From positions 124,001 to 188,000 of the forward strand of contig OZ020263.1 in NCBI GenBank assembly GCA_963971285.1: a stretch of DNA of 64,000 nt, read 5' to 3'. The notes beneath the pieces were generated by a model, which worked only from the letters and a program-made list of their open reading frames with translations, was not told where the DNA came from and searched no databases. Origin of the DNA: Astropecten irregularis. Its lineage: Eukaryota > Echinodermata > Asteroidea > Paxillosida > Astropectinidae. Of this stretch, positions 43,701-58,700 are shown in pieces. Positions within the stretch are counted from its first letter, which is position 1, and every line of letters begins with the position of its first letter. A program made the translations under genes and the position numbers.

Positions 43701-46700
43701 TAGAAGTAGAATCTCACAAATTGGAAAAAGAGGAGCCTCCTAATTGCAACAGTAGGCATATTCATTATTGAGTTTAAACATCACCAATGTCGCACCAAAA
43801 CATGACATCCAAATGTGCTCTGGTTTGCACTTTTATCCTTAGTTTCAATGACGCACGACCTTCGCCATGACACACCAGAGGAAGATACCCCAAACCAAGG
43901 ACAAGAATCAGACAATGGAGACAGGCAGAGTGAACATGGACGCAAGATTCGTAGCGCTGGAGATCCTGGTCAGAAACATCATGTTGAGACACTCCTAACG
44001 GCTGATTATTCTGTTACCAGTTTCCATGGTGTTGATGCAACGGACAAATATCTGCTTACCATGTTGAATATTGTAAGTTCAGGAATTATGTCTCTTTCTA
44101 ATGTTTTTGCCCTTGCAGTGGATTATATTTGACTGACGATTTATCACATTCCTTCTGAGTATTGGGAGGCCAAGTACCCGTATTATAGGACATTCCTACT
44201 AACTCCCACGTTGCCATGAGACATTTCTAAGTGGACTTATCACCCCTTCACAATAATGGCCTATTCACAGTATAAATTTGAGCACCAGTTACACCTAAAT
44301 AAGAAACTTTATAGGTATTTGAAGATCATGGGAACAAAATGTACAGGCAATTGATGAGGCAATTATATAAAACTTCATAGACTATTTCACTTTGAGTAAT
44401 CTGTTCCAGCTGTGTAGCAGCTGATTCCCACAGGATGCTTTCCTTATGAATACAATCCTCATTTCAAGTATCACTTTTCCATGCAATAGCCTCATATCTC
44501 TCAATAAGAATCAAGGATAGAAATCATGTATTAAATGTCGTGGTACAGAACCAGATATACATCTTTCCTATGGGCAAATAACAGCAATTTGTGAATCTAG
44601 CTTTACATAGGTCGACCATGGTAGGTGGCCGAGTCATATTTTTTATCTTTGTAACAATGTATGGACTTCTTGGGTTTCTTTTATACGTTCCCCTGATCAC
44701 AGTTAATATTTCTTGCAGGTAAATATGGCATACCGGCATGATTCCATGACAGCTGATATTCAGTTCGCAGCTTCAAGAATTATTCTCCTTTCTGAAGCTT
44801 TGGTATGTATTAACTCTTTTCATTTGTTTGTTAATGTTATCTTAAGTATTTGTCTGTCTGTGTTCAAAATTTCTGTCTTCTTTCTTTGTTGTATTCAGTC
44901 AGGAAATATGGTTGTGGAGCGTCAAGCCCAGGCAAGTTTGTCCAATGTCTGCCAGTGGTCTACGCGACAAACAGTACGAGATGACACACAGGCAAATCAC
45001 CATGACTTATCTGCATTTGTTACCAGGCTTGACTTTGGACCAGCAGGTGAAATACAATACACGTTTCTTGATCTTGTTGAAGATTTTGTAATATATGGAT
45101 GGCAATGGCAAATCATATCAATATTACCATAACTGCCAGGTTTCTGTGTGTTTCCAATGCATGGGAGACTTTGGAGAACCGGTTTTTTAGTCAACAGCGC
45201 ACGCGCACGCACGCGTAAAACAACCGCGCATGCTCACATTTGCGTGCGCGCGCGCTGTTGACTTGAAAACCAGTTCTCCAAAGTCTCTCATTGAACACTT
45301 TACATTCTTAGTTCCCTTCCATTAACTCTTGTACTGATGCTTGATTTGTATTTTCTTTCAGGTTATGCCCCAGTGACAGGAATGTGTGCAATGACAAGGA
45401 GCTGTGCTCTAAGCAGAGACGAAGGACTGTTATCATCATTTGTAATGGCGCACGAAGCAGGACATGTGTTAGTTTGGTTTTTCTTTTCATTTTATTATCA
45501 ATTTTCAGGGAATAGTTCCAACATTGGTGGAGTAAGTTGCAAAGGGTAGTTGTTTGTTTAGTTTACATCCCTTGTCTCTCCCACAGTTTGACAAATCTTT
45601 CAACTATGAGGTCACCTTGTTGCATTTCTGTTTATTTCTCTGTATACAAACCTTTCGATGGATGAAAGGGTTCCCTGTGCAGTTTAACCCGACATAACCT
45701 TACACCGAGAACAGCATGGTACAAGGAAGTTCACAATAAAGTTACAGAGTGTCATAACATCGTCTTTAAGATACTGTGTTATAAGTTCAAAGGTTAAGCT
45801 GGAGAATTATCCTATTTCTTTGAATTGATTTTAATTTCTGTCTGTTCTACTCCTATAGCTTTGGTATGGAGCATGATGGTGCAGGAAATTCTTGTACTGA
45901 AGAACCTTATCGAGGTTCCATCATGGCACCCGTGGTTATTTCAACATACACTAATCATTTCTGGTCGGACTGTAGTATTCAAGAACTCCAGCGCTATCTC
46001 AGGTAAGCGGTTTCGTATTTTGTTTGGTTGTCCCCTTTTTTAAACTGCTTGTGGGGAACAATTTGAATTCAGAGACACTTTTCTCTAGAATTTTTTTTTA
46101 AGAAACAATTATATTTTTAATAAATTTGAAGAATGATGGGATAAAATGACTTCAATTTGTTTTCTGATACAGAAACTATGATTGTTTGGAGGATGACCCA
46201 TTTGATAATGGTCTTCCTGAGCTTGATGGATACCCTGGGGAATGGTATGACATGAATGACCAGTGTAAATTTGACTTCGGTGAGGATTTTGAGCAATGTG
46301 GAGCGGTAAGTAAAACATTTTATAAATTTCTTGAAAACAATTAAGGAGAAAAAAATGATGTTTAACATGAATTGCTGCCGTGCGTACAACTCCTATATAC
46401 CTGGCCAGGTTACAGAGTGGCCACACAATGATCCATGTAATTTGTTTGGTTATGTCAGCCACATCGTAATGTTATTGAACTATACTATGTTATTGACGTC
46501 ATCATTCATTTCCTTTCCAATGTTTTTAGAGCGAAAACAGATGTTAAATATCATTGTCACAATGTGATATGCAATATTATTTGGTTGCGCTGTAGAGTTT
46601 TCTCTAGCCATTCTCTGGAATGGTCGGGCAAGTCCTGATTAGTGACACTGATTTATTATTTGACCATGATTGATGTAAGTAACATAACCTTGCTTGGTGC

Positions 46701-49700
46701 TTGGAGTCTTGGGGTAAAGCTTGCTTTCCAGGAATGCTATCGCTTCGAATGCGGATAATATTATTTGAACACGAAAACTCGCCCCTCTTTATTCAAGTCA
46801 GTGAATAGAATGTTGGCATTTCTGCTTTGGATCAAATGTCGTTAATGAGAGTTTTTGCAGTTTTTATTACACTTTCTTGTACTGTTTGTGGTTTGCCTGC
46901 GTCTGCAATTATAAGACATGTTGAGACCGACCATTGTGCCAACTGTGTATAATATAGGGATTGAGCAATGGAGCCTATAAAGTATCAAATTTATGGTTCT
47001 GCTTTTGAGAGTGTCCGGTTGAAATATGCCATATGGATTGTATTTGTCGTATCCCATGAGGTAGATATAATGGCACCGCCTCAGCTATAATTTTTTCAGA
47101 TATATTATTCCTTTCTCTCAAGTTAAACTGACGTGAACCGTGGCGGTAGCTGCCTCCATGCGTGAACCTAGCTCCTTGTGTTTCCCAAGGGAGTCTTTGG
47201 TCATTGATTCCACTTTTCAGTCTGTCAATCTTTGCCCTATAACAATAAATCAATCAATCAGAAGGGCTTGGAACGACTGAAAAACCGTCGAAGTGATCGT
47301 AGGCCTACTCGGTTGGGGCCTGGTTATGTGTCATTGTAAAGTTATCTCTGATGTTCCTCTTCATGATTTTCCAAGAAGTTTCAGCATGATAATTCCAGCA
47401 TGCCGCTTAGCCCACAAAGCATCTGCGCCTTGGGTTTGGTCCTGTCATCATCGTACTAGAGGGAGTTTGTAAGCTCAAACTAAACAAACAATCCCACATA
47501 GGCAAAGGTTTTGGTTTTGGGTTTGACTGAGTTCAGTGTGAATGATACTGGCTAATTATTATAAGAGACTGTTGTGCCAGCTGCATCAGTTCTGTGACCA
47601 CAGACTACAGTGCTAGGAAGCTACATTAATGTCATGTTGTGGGTTCGTAAACTCTGACCTAGGCCGTTTTCCAAACCTCGGCTCCGGCTCCGGCTCAGGC
47701 TCCGGCGCTGTCATCCATATGCTGAAAATGTAGGTTGTGGCTTTTCATTGAAGCTGAATCTCTGTTTTCTTGTTCACAATAGAGTATCTACTTCCAATCC
47801 GTAACCAAAAGCCTCTATTTTGATACCTGTTATTCAAAAATGGAGTCACGAAATGGAGCCGAAGCTGGAGCCTGAGCCGGAGCCGAGGTTTGGAAAAGGC
47901 CCCTAGTTTCTCATTACTGCCATCCCATCATTACTGCACCTCTTCTCCATCAGCTAGACATTAATGTGCACATGCGACTATCATACCGTATTCATCCAAG
48001 TTTTCTTTATTTGTTTACGTATTCATGTGTTTAATTTTTGCATTTGATCACAAATTGGCTAGCATATCAAGGGCCGATCATTTTGTCATGTGTGATTAAA
48101 GGATCAATGTCAAGCAGTACTATTATACAAAATGATGCTTCTATGCCAAATTTGCCGTTCGAAAACTTCGATATGTCCAACCAGCATTCCCACACTTCAT
48201 ATTTCCAATCCCAGATGTTTAACCGATGATCCTTCAAACCTGTAGCAACTTTAATATTATATCGGTGGTAGGTTATGTAAATAGGAGGAATTATGAGGGG
48301 TGTATGCGACCATGAGTGGTACCCCTGATGTCTAGAACGTCCCTAGGTGGTACCAGTGACCTCATAGGGCACACCAGAAAACCATGCAGCTATTGTGCGG
48401 AAAGTTTATTGATACTGCTCTATAATGGGAAAAGTCATGATGTAAAACCGAGAGGTTATTCTCACTGGAACGAACCAGAAAGTGGAATAATAACTATTAC
48501 AGAAAAGGTGATAATCGTCGAGTTCCTTCTCATTTGAAGGTTTTACCATTTCACTGTATTCATATGATTCATACTCTAAACATATGAAGTAAATATACCG
48601 ATTTCACTAATTTCAGTGCTTAACTATACATGTATATATTATCTAAGACACTGTCTATAGCGTTGTACTCCATTTTGTACCAATGATGAAACAGCACATG
48701 AAACAAACAAAAATTAAAACCAAAAGATGAAACAAAAACTAAGACGGGATCTTTGCTAAAATTGGACTTGGCGGCATGCAGATTCCCGCAATACAAACGC
48801 AACAATATCTTCTCCAGGAGATTATACAACCATGGATTGTACAACCTTCCTCCATGGTACAACTGAACTAACTTTTGATCTTTCTGCAATGCTTTCTGTT
48901 TGTGATTTGTTTGAGTTTTAATACCGATGTCAGCAGGGGTGTAGTCTGTGATTATTAATACACACTGTGTAGGTGGGTCATGACGGGTCAATATTCCCGT
49001 TTTGCGGTTTTTGGCTGCATATTGAACCAATGGACATAATTATATACATGTATAGCATTTTCTCAGATTGTGTAATTTGCATGCTCTTAGTAACAATGTA
49101 TGATGCTCTCTGAACGTTTTCTATCTAAAAAGTGTAAAAAGCGCAATATGAATGATGAATATTATTAAGTTACCATGTTTTCATATAGAGTTTGCTGTTA
49201 TTGTCACAAATGATGACAATATGACTTTAGAGATTGATGTTATGGTGTCATGATGCTTGTAAGCAGCTGCGTGTATTGCTTCACTAATTAAATCACTGCA
49301 CTGTGTCTCCTGAATTCCGGCCCAACAATCTTTAGATCAGCCAAGTTAAAGAGATGTCTAGAATCGATAGTTTCAATTAAAAATCATTTTCTCCGTAGAA
49401 GAAAAATATAATAGTTCAAATAGGAATGGTTCCCGACTCTGAATTTGTAAATGGATGAAAAACAAACGAATTTAAGTTTTCTTCCAACACCAACTTTAGA
49501 AATAGAAATCAATCAAACTGTTAACCAATCGAGTTAAAAATCGTGAAAATTCTTTTCATCTTGAATTTAATCAAATCAGTTATCTGAAAATGCACCTCAT
49601 ACTGCGTAATTCCTCAAACGAATTAAAGAATAACACAGTTTGAGAATTGGTACTATCTAGAATTGAGGCTGGAAAAGCAATGCAGTAGTTTATAGCTCCA

Positions 49701-52700
49701 GATGTTTATATATTTACATCTTAATGTAGGCCTATACAACACACTCAGCATTTTTACAACCATGCAACAAACACACAATAGTGTGATAGGAAATGGCAAC
49801 TTTCCAAAATGGTGGCAGACGTGGGAAAGATCACGAAGGTTACTTGTGACTCTTACAGACAGTTGGGAATGAAACTCGGGAAAAGCGATTATTGAAAAGC
49901 CAACGAAGCAGATTCACCATGGGAAAAGTCTAATCAGAAATGGCAACTGTCAGACTCGCAGTTCACTGCATATAAGGGATACCACATGGTACTTTGTATT
50001 CTGAGTTCAGATTTACCAATTTCACATATAATTGGTGTCGTTGTAACGGTTGTATTAAATTGTCGCTCAGTTTGTCAGTTTAATCAGGTCGACAGTATTT
50101 TTCCATATGAATATTGTAAAATCTCCAGTCTACCTCCCCGTTTAATGTCTATCACATTTTTTTAAATGTAGTTATTAATCTTCTGTGAGATAGCACTACA
50201 TTCATAATTGGGGGTGGGGGCGTTTAGGTCATTATGGAATGAAAAATATGAACTAAGAATCTCCAACGAAAGTGTGTAGTAACTAGTAATCGACATTTTT
50301 TTAATAATAGTCAGAAATGTATCCCGGATATTTTCTTTAGTGAGTATTTATGTGAGAATGAAAACCAATAAAATGAATACAAAGTTTATTGTTTCTCATT
50401 TCACAGCGATCCTATATACAGGTGGTCCGCCTAATATGCCGCGTCACTGATTTCCTAACAAGTCTGGCTGAGGGGACCAGAAAACCTTCAAAATGTCATC
50501 AAATAATGAGAGTAAGCTAGGTCATGTGTTACTGGATCCCAAAGGGGGTAACAGGGGGTTAGATGGGGGTGCAGTGTGATCAAAATAACTTTCATTTAAA
50601 GCCATGTTCACTTATTCTGTGTCCATTCATGTTTCCATTCCGTTTGATCAGAGCTAGGTGCCGTGTGAGCTTTTTCGGCTTTTTCGTTTCTCTCCCCCCC
50701 CCCCCACCCTCCCCTCTCTCTCTCTCTCTTGTTTCCAATCTTAGCATAGACCTACATCCAGACTTGGATTAAGTTGACAACTGAACAGAAAATAGCATCT
50801 AGACAATATGTTTGAAGTCACTAAAACATGTTACTTTAGTAGGCCTACAGTGGACATGCAAATTAGGCTTGCCCTTCACCGACGTGGATGAGCACTGTAT
50901 ACAGTGGACATGTTTAGCGGTGGTTGCCCATGGCTATACATCTGTGCAACGATTTTACAATTGTTCATATTTCATGTCTTCAGAAATTGGAATTTTATTA
51001 AATGTATGAGCTTCCTGTAGCCATGATAGGAAGGAGATTGTCTTTTTTAGTCCGACCAGTTTGATCCCCGGGTCGACCTTTGAGGCAGAGGTGGAATCTG
51101 CCCAAATCATTGGAAATAAATTCCGCGCGTCACTTTCCTGTGACTTGTCCTTGACACCCAGGTCGGAAATTACTGCTTATGAGAATTTCAGATTCAATAT
51201 TTTTACAACGGGAGAATTTTGTCAACCGTTGATGAGTTGATGTCAACCGAGAGCTAGGTCGCTGTGTATTATACACAGTGATAAACTTAACTGACCCTAA
51301 GCTAGTACGTTCTGACAGATGAACGATTGGAGGAGATTTTTATCTCTTGATATGATTACTTTACCAAGCATGTTTCCTCAATCTTAGTAGCTTCAAATAT
51401 TATTTCAGGAAGTGCCTTATAGCAGCTGCAACTTAAACTCACAGGAGATACACACAAAGCGGATACACACATGTTATCAAGAGAAGTGCATGAAGAATTC
51501 TGGTTTGAAGTAATTTCCTTATTAAATAAATGAGATATTTTGGCACCGCGGACCTATAATCATATTAATTTTCTGTTCGCACTCATCGTATGCATGCTTT
51601 GCCTCTTCGTTGTGATGCATCATTAATTGTGTGTTGTGTTCATTCTAATTATGCATAGTTAGCCAATCCTTTGCATGAGTGTATCAGGAATGACGGCAGC
51701 TTTAGTAGTCTCAGGATTTTACTACTATTGTTAAGATTTAGAAATAGAATGATGGTATCTGTGAACCTGGAATTACTTATTTAATATGTCTGAAGTGATT
51801 CTAATATACATCTTCCCACGGAAATCCTATGTGTAAATCGTTCAAACATACAGCAAGAAACTGAAATTCTCGGTCGTTTTCACTTTTGCGTTTGCTTGGC
51901 TTTCGGCCAATCTGTGGTGTAATGTCACTGAGTGATTTGCCATGTCAATCATTTATCAGAGGTATCTGGTGTATAGTGACAGGTGCTCAGAGAATCACTG
52001 GCATCGGCAAAGGGAGGATGGGGAGGAGGCGATAACTCCCCGACTTTCCACTTTCTCCTGCGTTATTATAGTGCATTTATTAGTGGCATCTTAGACCATG
52101 TTTTAGACCAACACCCTTCACAAAAACTCTTGGATTAATCCCCAAATGGCAGGAACCGTCTTCTTTCATGTAAAGATAAATATTACTGGAACTTAGGGGC
52201 AAAAAGAGACAAAGTCCCCGAGTTTGGATATGAGCCTATGTCTCAGTTTAAAATTTGCCTCTCTCTTTAGAGTTCCTGGCTACGTCTGTACTGTGGAGTC
52301 CCCTTGCGGATACTGAATAGGCTTGACAGAAATTAGTTTCCAAGAAAATCTTGATAGCAGGTGTATCATTGAATTGTTTATCTTATGATGAGACTAGCAT
52401 GAGCTGTGTGGTCAGAGAAACATCTTCAGCTGTTACATTTTGGCAGTGATGTTTGATGACGAAAGCGGAGTTTCATATTTTGTATTCACTCAACAGATGT
52501 TTAATTCGTTATCTTTTCTTGGAAATTCTGTTCAGAAGAAACCTTCTTATTTGTTTTCCTTCAAAACAATTTCCAAGGATGTGTTGTACGTCATCAGCGA
52601 ATACATGAACGTTGTTTTCCGTGTTGAGCCTTTTAAACCATTAGCATTACGCCTGTAAGTTTTCAAAAATTATAAACTGATTTCTCTCCAGTGCATGGAA

Positions 52701-55700
52701 AAAACATATATCCAGAGTTTTTTCATGACATATTTTAGTAATGTTTGTTATGATAATTTGTAGAGCTCAACATCCAACCCAAAGGATAATTTGAAAGACT
52801 CATTTTTCATTGTTCGTCCCTGAGCTATTGTACTTTTGTAGCTGTTTGGAGTTGTTGACATATCGTGTTGTGCATAGTATGTCGTGTTCTTGTGTTTCAT
52901 GATCAGATCCACCACCAAATTTGCCCTTCAAGAATAATACCAGAAATGTTTGACTTCTGGAAGACTTAATCATAAACATGCATTGGGAGGAAGTGTCTGA
53001 TGTTCTTTCTTCATACACAATGTACCTTTCTTTGTTGTGTCAACTTAATGTCTTATAAACTGGATTTCATTCTTTTGCATTAATGGCGCTTATAAGAGGC
53101 ATAATATGTCAGAATATTTTCGAGGGTGTAATGGAGGCGTACTTCGACACCGAGATGGCACTATCTATCCCATTTTCTCTTGCTGAGATGTGCTCCTGTT
53201 CCGTGTTGAATTGTCTCAATCCAGTTCTAAGATTTCCAGTTCAGTTCTGACTTGGGCTTTTATGTAGCCAATATAATTCCGTGGAAAGTGTCAACAGAAT
53301 GTGTCCATACTCCATATTGTATTTTAATCACTCCCGTAACAAATCCATTATGTCAGAATAGTTGGAAAGCATGATACAGTATTTATAATTTTTTCTTTTC
53401 TTTTCTTGAAATATGCAGCCTGAAGATGACAATGCTTGCTCTCAGTTGTGGTGCATCGACCCATGGGATCCTCAGTACTGCAGAACAAAGAAAGGACCCC
53501 CTCTAGATGGTTCATACTGTGCTCCAGATAAGGTAGGTCCAGATAGCTAGACAACCATAGACGGACAGACAGACTTAGTACTGCAGGACAAAGAAAGTAC
53601 CCCCTCTAGATGGTTCATACTGTGGTCCAGTTAAGATAGGTCCAGATAGCTAGACAGCCTGATGGACAGACAGACTCAGTACTGCAGGACAAAGAAATGA
53701 CCCCACTTGATAGGTCACAAAGTGGTCAAGATAATTCAAATCCAACCAAACACCTAGAATGACAGACCAACTGATGAAGAAGATTCCTCCACTATATGAC
53801 CATCAATGTATTTAATCTTCTTATTTCTGTAGTGGTGTCTTCAAGGCGTTTGTGGTTACAAGGATGTTGGTAGACAGAATGGAGAATGGAGCAAGTTTTC
53901 ATCATGGAGTTCTTGTACTTATCCTTGTGGTGTTGGCGTTCAGGTCAGGAAGAGAGAATGTAACAACCCACCGTAAGTCTATTGTCTTATCCAGTGTCTT
54001 TATCTAAGGCATGCTTGTTTCATGTCATTGGGCTACAAGCTTCCCACAAAAGAAGCTGCCATGACAGGTGCACTAGGATGATCCACCTGTTACATCACTG
54101 ATTAAGACCAGAACTGAAACCAGCAGGTCTTTTGAGATAATTGTTATGTATTTATTTTTGCTAATCATTGGGAACAAAAAAACTTGACCAAGCCGCAATA
54201 TTCCCAATGCGAACTAGTAAATCAGTTATATCATCAAAGAGCATTAGTGTCTCTTGAAGTTATCTTTGTCTTTTTAGTGTATTATTTTGTTTAATTGTTT
54301 TCTGTAGGCCAACTAATGGTGGCAAAGACTGCAAAGGAGATTCATACGAGTACCGTCTGTGCAATAAGAAGGTAAAGATTTACAATTGGGTGTATTCCAG
54401 AAGTTACATTCCCTATAAGCAAGAAGCATTATTTGATTTTTCTTTTCACTTTTCAAAGTAGCCTTGTAAGGCTCAATGAATCAGTATCCCTAATGATCCC
54501 AACATTAGTGTTGCCCCTGATGTCCATAATTTATGTATGATTATAATTTGATCTGTGATTTTATGTTGAAAGGCATGTTTTGGTGAATATGAGGACAGAC
54601 GTGCTAAGCAGTGTGAAGACAACTTAGCCAGTTTCTCTATGAGAGGAAATACACATACATGGTTGCCACATGAAAATCGCAATGGTAAGCTTTTCATTGA
54701 TTTTGAACCCCCGTTCCAACCAAATATGGCTACCTCTGTTCCCCTGGAGGGGGGGGGGGGTACCCCTGGAGGAGAGATACCCTTGGAGGAGGGGAGGGAA
54801 GGGATTCACTAGATTCATCCAGTCACTACCTCCAAAATGTACAATGGAAAATCCTGAGGAATTTCTGAGGGGAAATTCTTTAATACAGCTTTGCCTGACC
54901 ATTCATAATTTTAAGATGTTTGATCTGCTGGAAAACCATTATAGCATTAAAACATGATTCATTGCTTACAGAGTCATGTATACATAGATCCTGTGACAGA
55001 TCTTTTGACATGTATGTACCCACTTTTCATGATCCATGAGAAATTGATCACAATCTCTCATCTGTGCGACAACAAAGAGGACTACTAACAGTTCCCTCTA
55101 CACATCTTGCAGGTTCACAACAATATGCTTTGTTTTGGTTGCCATAGAAACCTTGCAGTGCAGACTGACCTGCATCTCTGAAAGCACTCATGACGTCGTA
55201 GTGGCTGATTACAATGTTATTGATGGTACTCCATGTTCCTATGACGACCATTACAGCGTCTGTGTACAGGGTAATTGTGTGGTAGGTATTGTCATCACAT
55301 GACATTGCATTAGATGATAATTAACTCGTTGCCAAATGTGCAACATAATGTGTTTTCATTCATCAAAGGCTGATGCCCATTGTGCAGGTGTTGAGACACA
55401 GTCACAAATCATACCCATCCCAGTGGAATGACCCATATCTGCCATATTATGCAAAAACATCATGAGAGGAATATAAAAATGAATTTTGAGAACGATTTTA
55501 ATAAAATGGAGCATTTAAATCAGTCTATTAGAAACCAGTCATGTATTCTCAGAGGATCACTTAATATACAAAAATTAGTTTATAGAGTTTACAATTACGC
55601 TGAAGGACAAGCCTAATTTGCATATTTATATCCAATATAAATATTCTTGATAATAAAGACAAATGATTGAATATCAATGTATTTCTATCTGTTTGAACAC

Positions 55701-58700
55701 AGAAACTTGGCTGTGACAATCATATTGATTCTACCAAGGTTGAGGACAAATGTGGAGTTTGTGAAGGAGACAATGGACAGTGCATACACATCAAGAGAAA
55801 CTTTGTTCAACAACCAAAAACCAGTAAGATTAAGAGGAGATTATTAGACTTACATAAAGAGTTCAGAGTATGTACACACTACTATCAGTCTTATCAGAAA
55901 TAGACTAATTAATTGAAAATTAATGATGATGACAATGAAAGATTAATTCAATAAAAATAAGCTACTGGAATTTGCATATCAGCCAGAATCACCTGTAATA
56001 TGCCTTGAATTTTCCTCAATTTTCTACACTGACAAGACTGTTTCTCAGGCAAATGAAAGCCACTGCTTTACCTTTCAAACTTTGTAAAGAAGATTAAGAA
56101 CTAAGAATGGAAGTTTGTACAGCAAGGAATTGATAAGGGATGTCCAGAATAGGCTTTTACAGAAAGGAAGTGTGTAAGTTCAGATCGCTGGTGTTCTAAA
56201 CTAAATTAAAAATAGTCCTTCTGTGTCTCACTGAAAAACAATTGCCCAGCTACCTTCTTGGCAAAGACATTCAATTGAAGTATTGTGTTATTGTTTCTTT
56301 ACAGAATATCAAGTTATTCACACCCTCCCAGCCGGTTCAAGAAATATTGATGTCAGGCAAAACACAAACACAGAGAGTTTTATAGGTGAGTAAGACATAG
56401 AGTGAAAAATACTCAAAATATTGGAACGTTTACTTTCTAAATACCATATGCTTACATTCACAAGCGATGTAGTGATGTAGTGATAAAAAACTTCTTTCTT
56501 GCCATTATTGGATACCGTTGTGAGTATTTGTATACAGGTGATGCACAGGTGGATTAGACCACAATGCCAGCTTTCAACCTCACCTGCTTGGAAAAATGTG
56601 AATGTCTTTAATTTGTCAAATTGGATGAGTTGATTCAATGATTCTAACTGATTATGTTTCAGCTCTACGACGCCCTCCAGAGAAGGTATACATTTTGAAT
56701 GCTCGTGGCACGCAGGCTGGCCCACACTCATTCATTGGAGTAGGAAGTCGCTTCGTATACTCCCCTGATGAGGAACGACTTTTCTCTGTCGGACCAATAC
56801 AAGCTGATGTGGATTTACTGGTAAAAAAAAGATTCCCTTAAGCTTATAAAAGTAATTCTGAAAAATGTATAGAGATATTTGAATACCTTTATCCACTTAA
56901 AAGTGTTGTATTAGAAGGCATGTCGACTGAAGAAGGTTCTGAATCATGTTTACAAGTTAAATAAACTCAGAAAACTTGTTTTACTTTTTATGATGAAAGA
57001 CTAACTCCTTCAGTCGGGGATGTGAAACTTCAGATTTCTGTACACCTGCTGTGTACAAATTAAGGTGTAGAAACTTTTAAATTTCAGCTTTTTCCCTTGA
57101 TGTTTTCAGATTTTTGTATGTAGCCACTCACATCCCTGTTCAGTGTCATTCAATGATATTAATCAATGCAATCACCATATAGAAGACCAAATGAATTTTA
57201 ACAATTATTCTATTTTGCTTTCCAACTGGATAGGTATACTGGAAGAAGACAAGCAAGCCTATCAATATCACCTATGAATACTTCCTCAATAGTCAAAGAG
57301 AACAACCTCCTATCCACACGCCTGAGGTTGAGGTTCCGGAGGTTGCTGGGGTTCCAGAAGTTGAGGCACCAGAGGTTGAGGTTCCAGAGGTTGAGGTTCC
57401 AGAGGTTGAGGTTCCAGAGGTTGAGGTACCAGTTGCTACTCAGGCTCCACAGCCTAATCCAAACCAGCCAGAATACATATGGCAAGATGAAGGGTGGACA
57501 GCTTGTACTAAGACTTGTGGTGGAGGTGAGTTCAACATTGATAACTGAGCAGACAGAGATGAACATCATGGAATAACCCATTTTGAGGCTCTTCCATATC
57601 CCATCACAAACATACAAATGTCAGCAAGGTAATTGATTAATATTTCATGTCATCAACAGGGTTTTCCTTCCATCGGTTCCAGTGCTATCAAACCAGTGAC
57701 AATTCCAAGGTCAAGAAGACATTTTGTGGTCAGGGCAAATACAACCCAAAGAAGGGGAAGCGAGCTTGTAATCAACAATCATGCGAGTGAGTATAATGGG
57801 TTAGAATTCTAATCTTAACAATTTAAGATTTCAATTTCTCATTCTAAAAAGACAGTTTGACATTTCCATGGCAACAGTTTAACCCATAATTGAGCACTTT
57901 TTGTAGCTACAGGGGAGGAGTTGGGTAGAGTTTCCCATCACTCCCAGAGGGTTCTTGAAGTTTTCCACTCGGATATGAAAAGATGTTATATTTATTTGTT
58001 TCAGAGTGATTCCCCAGACTGATCCAGTGATCCAAGCCAAACCAGTTACCACCATCCCACCAACCACCAAACCACCAACCACTGTACCGCCAGTACGTAC
58101 AACCCAGCCTCAAAGGACCACAGCGAAGCCAACACCTCAGCAACAGCCTACAACAACAGCAGCAACTACCCAAAAATCTACTACAACAGCAACAACAACT
58201 AAGCAACCTGCAACAATAACTCAGCAACCTACTACAACAACACAGCAATCTACTACAACCAAAGCAACAACAACCAAGCAATCTACAACAACCACAGCAG
58301 CAACGACACAGCAACCTCCAACAACATCACCAATAATAACTCAACCACCACCTACTACTACCTTAGCAACCACTGTACCACCGGTACCAACCACACAGAA
58401 AATAAAGAAGCCCAAGAAAGGCAAGAAAAAGCCTTTCTACAGCTGGAAGTCAGAAGAGTGGCAGCCATGTTCACATACATGTGGCACATCAGGCATACAG
58501 ACACGTGAAGTTACTTGTTCTAAGAAGCTTGGCAAGAAGAAATCCACAGCACCATCATATAAGTGTAAGAAAGCAAAACCAGCTACAAGTCAACCATGTA
58601 TTCAGGAGCCTTGTCCAGCATTTTGGAGTATTGGAGAGTGGTCAAGTGTAAGTATACCATTGTTGCTCATAATTCCACAATTTGACTCAACCCCCGTCAA

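Noticed and set aside
55113-55147. Acceptor CTTGCAG as start of ADAMTS exon 15
   Set aside because: In the required phase it reads to a TAG within 12 codons; the CCATAG acceptor at 55147 gives the conserved Cys-rich sequence.
57274-57576. 100-codon + strand frame with [10 protein letters not shown] repeats
   Set aside because: It is an out-of-frame shadow of exon 19.
57210-57617. 135-codon minus-strand frame with [11 protein letters not shown] repeats
   Set aside because: It is the antisense reading of the PEVEV minisatellite in exon 19; the sense frame joins spacer to TSP1-2.
57907-58314. Cys-rich minus-strand frame (CCCGCCRLL type)
   Set aside because: It is the antisense of the Thr/Gln-rich exon (ACA/CAA codons) and has no independent support.
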